Assembly (NCBI RefSeq): GCF_002413825.1
Contig: NZ_DHXT01000055.1
Location: forward strand, 3,005-18,362
From: Rhodoferax sp. UBA5149
Lineage (GTDB): Bacteria; Pseudomonadota; Gammaproteobacteria; Burkholderiales; Burkholderiaceae_C
Length of the DNA stretch: 15,358 nucleotides
Direction: 5' to 3'
In this document: positions 12,910 to 15,358 of the stretch, piece by piece
Numbering within the stretch: the first letter of the stretch is position 1
Layout of the letters: every line of letters starts with the position of its first letter
The notes under the pieces: model-generated
The model's input: the letters and a program-made list of their open reading frames with translations, nothing else
Databases searched by the model: none
What the model was told of the DNA's origin: nothing
Made by a program: the position numbers and the translations under genes

Positions 12910-14133
12910 ATGACCACTGACGAACAACTCGACGCCTGGATTGACGCGCACTTTGATGAGCAAGTGCAGTTCTTGCAGGCGCTGATCCGCGTCCCCACCG
13001 ATACGCCACCGGGCAACAATGCACCGCACGCCGAGCGCACCGCCGAACTGCTGCATGGGCTTGGACTGGACGCCAAAAAGTACCCGGTCCCTGAAGCGGA
13101 AGTACGCGCCGTCGGCCTGCAGAGCATTACCAATCTGCTGGTGTGCCGCCATTACGGTCCGGGCAAAACAATTCTCCTCAATGCGCATGGCGACGTCGTT
13201 CCACCCGGCGAGGGCTGGACCCATGACCCCTACGGCGGCGAGATCGAAAACGGCCATATCTATGGCCGTGCGTCAGCCGTGAGCAAGTGCGATTTTTCAA
13301 CCTATGCGTTCGCGGTTCGGGCGCTTGAAGCGGTTGCCAAGCCCGTGCGGGGCTGTGTCGAACTGCTGTTTACCTATGACGAAGAATTTGGTGGCGAAGT
13401 CGGGCCGGCCTGGCTGCTGCAACACCAGATCATCCACCCCGACCTGATGATTGCCGCCGGCTTTAGCTACCAGGTCATCACGGCCCACAACGGCTGCCTG
13501 CAGATGGAAGTCACCGTGCATGGCAGACAAGCGCACGCGGCCATTCCGGACTCGGGGGTGGACGCCTTGCAGGCCACGGTCCACATCCTCAACGCCCTGT
13601 ACGCGCAAAACACGCTGTACCAACAAGTGCATTCCGCGGTGGCAGGCATTACGCACCCCTACCTGAACGTCGGCATGATCGAAGGCGGCACCAACACCAA
13701 CGTGATTCCGGGTCGTGTCACCTTCAAGCTGGACCGGCGCATGATTCCCGAAGAAAACCCGGCGCAAGTCGAGGCCAGCCTGCGCCAGATCATCGCCGAT
13801 GCCGCGGCCCAAAAACCCGGCATCACGGTGAACGTCAAACGCATTTTGCTGGCCAAGGCTCTGCAGCCCTTGCCGGGCAACCAGCCCCTGGTGGCGGCCA
13901 TTCAGAAGCATGGCCGAATCGTTTTCGGCGAAGACATTCCGGCCTTGGGAACCCCTTTGTACACTGACGTTCGCCTGTTCTGCGAGATGGGTATTCCGGG
14001 CGTCATTTACGGCGCCGGACCGCGCACGGTGCTGGAGTCCCACGCCAAGCGGGCCGATGAGCGGCTCGCGCTGGAAGATTTGCGTCGGGCGACCAAAGTA
14101 ATCGCCCGGACCTTGAACGAGCTGCTCAAGTAG
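12910..14133 (+). CDS. M20-family (ArgE/DapE/ACY1-like) hydrolase with non-canonical metal site
   Basis: 407 aa, 21 nt after the fusion gene, so probably the last gene of the operon. The M20 fold is clear: LLNAHGDVVPPGEGWTHDPY (His93, Asp95), TYDEEFGGEVGP (Glu158/159), the lid domain TVHGRQAHAAIPDSGVDA, and VLESHAKRADERL (His378). Two ligand positions deviate. The bridging Asp of the usual GRGxxD motif is Val124 (GRASAVSKCDF), and the Glu of the usual GEPT motif is Phe185 (AAGFSYQ). Asp128 and Cys127 lie close to the first site. The protein may use a rearranged metal site or a different ligand set. I recall similar SKxDF/AGFSY wording in other bacterial M20 proteins, so this may be a subfamily trait and not decay. 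Substrate unknown; a ureido compound is suggested by context. Confidence 0.85.
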   Translation: MTTDEQLDAWIDAHFDEQVQFLQALIRVPTDTPPGNNAPHAERTAELLHGLGLDAKKYPVPEAEVRAVGLQSITNLLVCRHYGPGKTILLNAHGDVVPPGEGWTHDPYGGEIENGHIYGRASAVSKCDFSTYAFAVRALEAVAKPVRGCVELLFTYDEEFGGEVGPAWLLQHQIIHPDLMIAAGFSYQVITAHNGCLQMEVTVHGRQAHAAIPDSGVDALQATVHILNALYAQNTLYQQVHSAVAGITHPYLNVGMIEGGTNTNVIPGRVTFKLDRRMIPEENPAQVEASLRQIIADAAAQKPGITVNVKRILLAKALQPLPGNQPLVAAIQKHGRIVFGEDIPALGTPLYTDVRLFCEMGIPGVIYGAGPRTVLESHAKRADERLALEDLRRATKVIARTLNELLK

Positions 14134-14155
14134 GCACAATTACCAATGTCAGAAT

Positions 14156-14174
14156 GGCTACGCACCGAGTAGCC
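14156..14174. repeat. Inverted repeat between the purine operon and the malic enzyme gene
   Basis: GGCTAC-GCACCGA-GTAGCC is a perfect 6-bp stem with a 7-nt loop; with one bulged base it extends by AAT/ATT. It begins 22 bp after the M20 stop. There is no T tract directly after it, so it is at best a weak terminator. It could also be an operator. The remainder of this 74-bp gap holds the malic enzyme leader. Confidence 0.4.
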
Positions 14175-14197
14175 TATTGGCTATATAGAACAAAACT

Positions 14198-14201
14198 GGA
14201 G
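14198..14201 (+). promoter_or_regulatory. Ribosome-binding site of the malic enzyme gene
   Basis: GGAG sits 6 nt before the ATG at 14208 and fixes that start, which also gives the family's usual N-terminus. Confidence 0.7.
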
Positions 14202-14207
14202 ACCTGA

Positions 14208-15358
14208 ATGACGAAAGAACTTTCCCCCGCAGAACACGCCCTGCGTGAAGCGGCGCGCGACTACCATCGTTTCCCCACCCGCGGCAAGATTTCAGTCACC
14301 CCCACCAAGCCCTTGTCCAACCAGCGTGACTTGTCCCTGGCCTATTCGCCGGGCGTGGCCTACCCCTGTCTGGACATTGAAGCCGACCCGTCATTGGCCG
14401 CGGAATACACCTCGCGCGGCAATCTGGTGGGCGTCATCACGAACGGCACGGCGGTGCTGGGCTTGGGTGATATTGGTCCGCTGGCCGCCAAGCCCGTGAT
14501 GGAGGGCAAAGGCTGCCTGTTCAAGAAATTTGCCGGCATTGATGTGTTTGACATTGAGCTGGCCGAGCGTGACCCCGACAAACTGGTGGACATGATTGCG
14601 GCGATGGAGCCCACCCTGGGCGGCGTCAATCTGGAAGACATCAAGGCGCCCGAGTGCTTCTACATCGAGAAGAAGTTGCGCGAGCGCATGAACATTCCGG
14701 TATTTCATGACGACCAGCACGGCACCGCCATCATCTCAAGCGCTGCCCTGCTCAACGGGCTGGAGTTGGTCGGCAAGCGCATTGAAGAGGTCAAGGTCGC
14801 TGTCTCAGGCGCCGGCGCGGCGGCGCTGGCCTGCCTGGACGTGATGGTCGGCCTGGGCGTGCGGCGCGAAAACGTCTACGTGTGCGACTCCAAGGGCGTG
14901 ATCCACGAAAACCGCCCCGGCGGCTTTGACGAGTCCAAGGCCCGCTACGCGCAGAAAACTGAAATGCGCACCCTGGCCGATGTCGTCAACGGCGCCGACG
15001 TCTTCCTCGGTTGCTCGGCGGCCGGCGTGCTGACGCAGGCCATGGTCGTGACCATGGCGGCCAAGCCCATCATTCTGGCGCTGGCCAACCCGGAGCCTGA
15101 AATCCGTCCCGAACTGGCCAAAGCGGTGCGCCCGGATTGCATCATCGCCACCGGCCGGTCGGATTACCCGAACCAGGTGAACAATGTCCTCTGTTTTCCC
15201 TACATTTTCAGGGGCGCACTGGACTGCGGCGCCACCAAGATCACCGAAGCCATGAAATTGGCCTGCGTGCGGCAGATCGCCGACCTGGCGAAAGCCGACA
15301 TCAGCGAAGAAGTCGCCAACGCCTATGCCGGCAAAGAGCTTGTTTTTGGCTCCGACTA
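14208..15358 (+). CDS. maeB: NADP-dependent malic enzyme, MaeB type (3' end beyond the window)
   Basis: 383 codons are visible and the frame is open at the window edge. MaeB-type enzymes are about 760 residues, so the C-terminal phosphotransacetylase-like domain would lie outside; its presence is inferred from the N-terminal type. Malic enzyme oxidatively decarboxylates malate to pyruvate, giving NADPH. Seen here: LAYSPGVAYPCLDI with catalytic Tyr46; ITNGTAVLGLGDIGPLAAKP with Lys95; divalent-metal residues Glu149 (APECF) and Asp168/169 (FHDDQHGTA); Rossmann AVSGAGAAALACL (198-210); and the conserved ALANPEPEI and ATGRSDYPNQVNNVLCFPYI. The gene has its own ribosome-binding site. It follows the purine operon by 74 bp, and any functional link (glyoxylate to malate to pyruvate) is speculative. 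Confidence 0.95.
   Translation, partial: MTKELSPAEHALREAARDYHRFPTRGKISVTPTKPLSNQRDLSLAYSPGVAYPCLDIEADPSLAAEYTSRGNLVGVITNGTAVLGLGDIGPLAAKPVMEGKGCLFKKFAGIDVFDIELAERDPDKLVDMIAAMEPTLGGVNLEDIKAPECFYIEKKLRERMNIPVFHDDQHGTAIISSAALLNGLELVGKRIEEVKVAVSGAGAAALACLDVMVGLGVRRENVYVCDSKGVIHENRPGGFDESKARYAQKTEMRTLADVVNGADVFLGCSAAGVLTQAMVVTMAAKPIILALANPEPEIRPELAKAVRPDCIIATGRSDYPNQVNNVLCFPYIFRGALDCGATKITEAMKLACVRQIADLAKADISEEVANAYAGKELVFGSD

Noticed and set aside
13297..14139. 280-codon minus-strand open frame opposite the M20 hydrolase
   Set aside because: Its composition (His/Arg/Gly/Val-rich without motifs) is typical of the reverse complement of a GC-rich gene. The plus-strand M20 gene explains the region.
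14182..14187. TATATA as a -10 for the malic enzyme gene
   Set aside because: No -35-like hexamer lies at 16-18 bp, and transcription would begin almost on the ribosome-binding site.
1..15358. CRISPR arrays, transposases, integrase or phage genes, rRNA/tRNA genes
   Set aside because: None were seen. There are no regularly spaced repeats and no recombinase or structural phage motifs in any credible frame, so a mobile-element origin for the window is not supported.

Overview
The window looks like chromosome from a betaproteobacterium of the order Burkholderiales, most likely family Comamonadaceae (Rhodoferax/Polaromonas-like). The reasons are high GC, an orphan Bug-type solute receptor, the MaeB-type malic enzyme, and closely packed genes with the family resemblance of that group. 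The taxonomic placement is inference from protein style, not from a marker gene.

Left part (1-3186, minus strand): a large lipoprotein with three bacterial Ig-like modules and a C-terminal DUF3494 ice-binding-type domain. Upstream of it, also on the minus strand, is an atypical NAD(P)-binding SDR protein. The 222 bp between them hold two short palindromes and a doubtful small lipoprotein ORF. Middle-left (3234-6230, plus strand): a [2Fe-2S]/flavin reductase, a secreted Bug-family receptor, and an OmpA-type lipoprotein with a glycine zipper.

Centre and right (6252-14133): a purine (urate) degradation locus arranged on both strands. xdhC and puuD run leftward, probably as one operon. A TonB-C-like lipoprotein of unknown role is read divergently from xdhC. 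uraH runs leftward and is divergent from a GntR/FCD regulator, which heads a rightward operon: regulator, puuE, a uraD-allantoate amidohydrolase fusion, and an M20 hydrolase. Together they encode XdhC-assisted maturation of xanthine dehydrogenase (whose subunits are not in the window) and the route urate -> 5-hydroxyisourate (PuuD, membrane, cytochrome-c linked) -> OHCU (UraH) -> S-allantoin (UraD domain) -> allantoate (PuuE) -> ureidoglycine/ureidoglycolate plus ammonia (amidohydrolase domain). A perfect 16-bp palindrome, AAAGTGTATACACTTT, lies between uraH and the regulator and is a strong candidate operator.

Right end (14208-15358): the first half of a MaeB-type malic enzyme, cut by the window edge.

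Most interesting points: the UraD-amidohydrolase fusion; the neighbouring M20 hydrolase, which lacks two canonical metal ligands; the operator palindrome; the lipidated Ig-DUF3494 protein; and two related 56-bp low-GC stretches embedded in frame in puuD and in the SDR gene.
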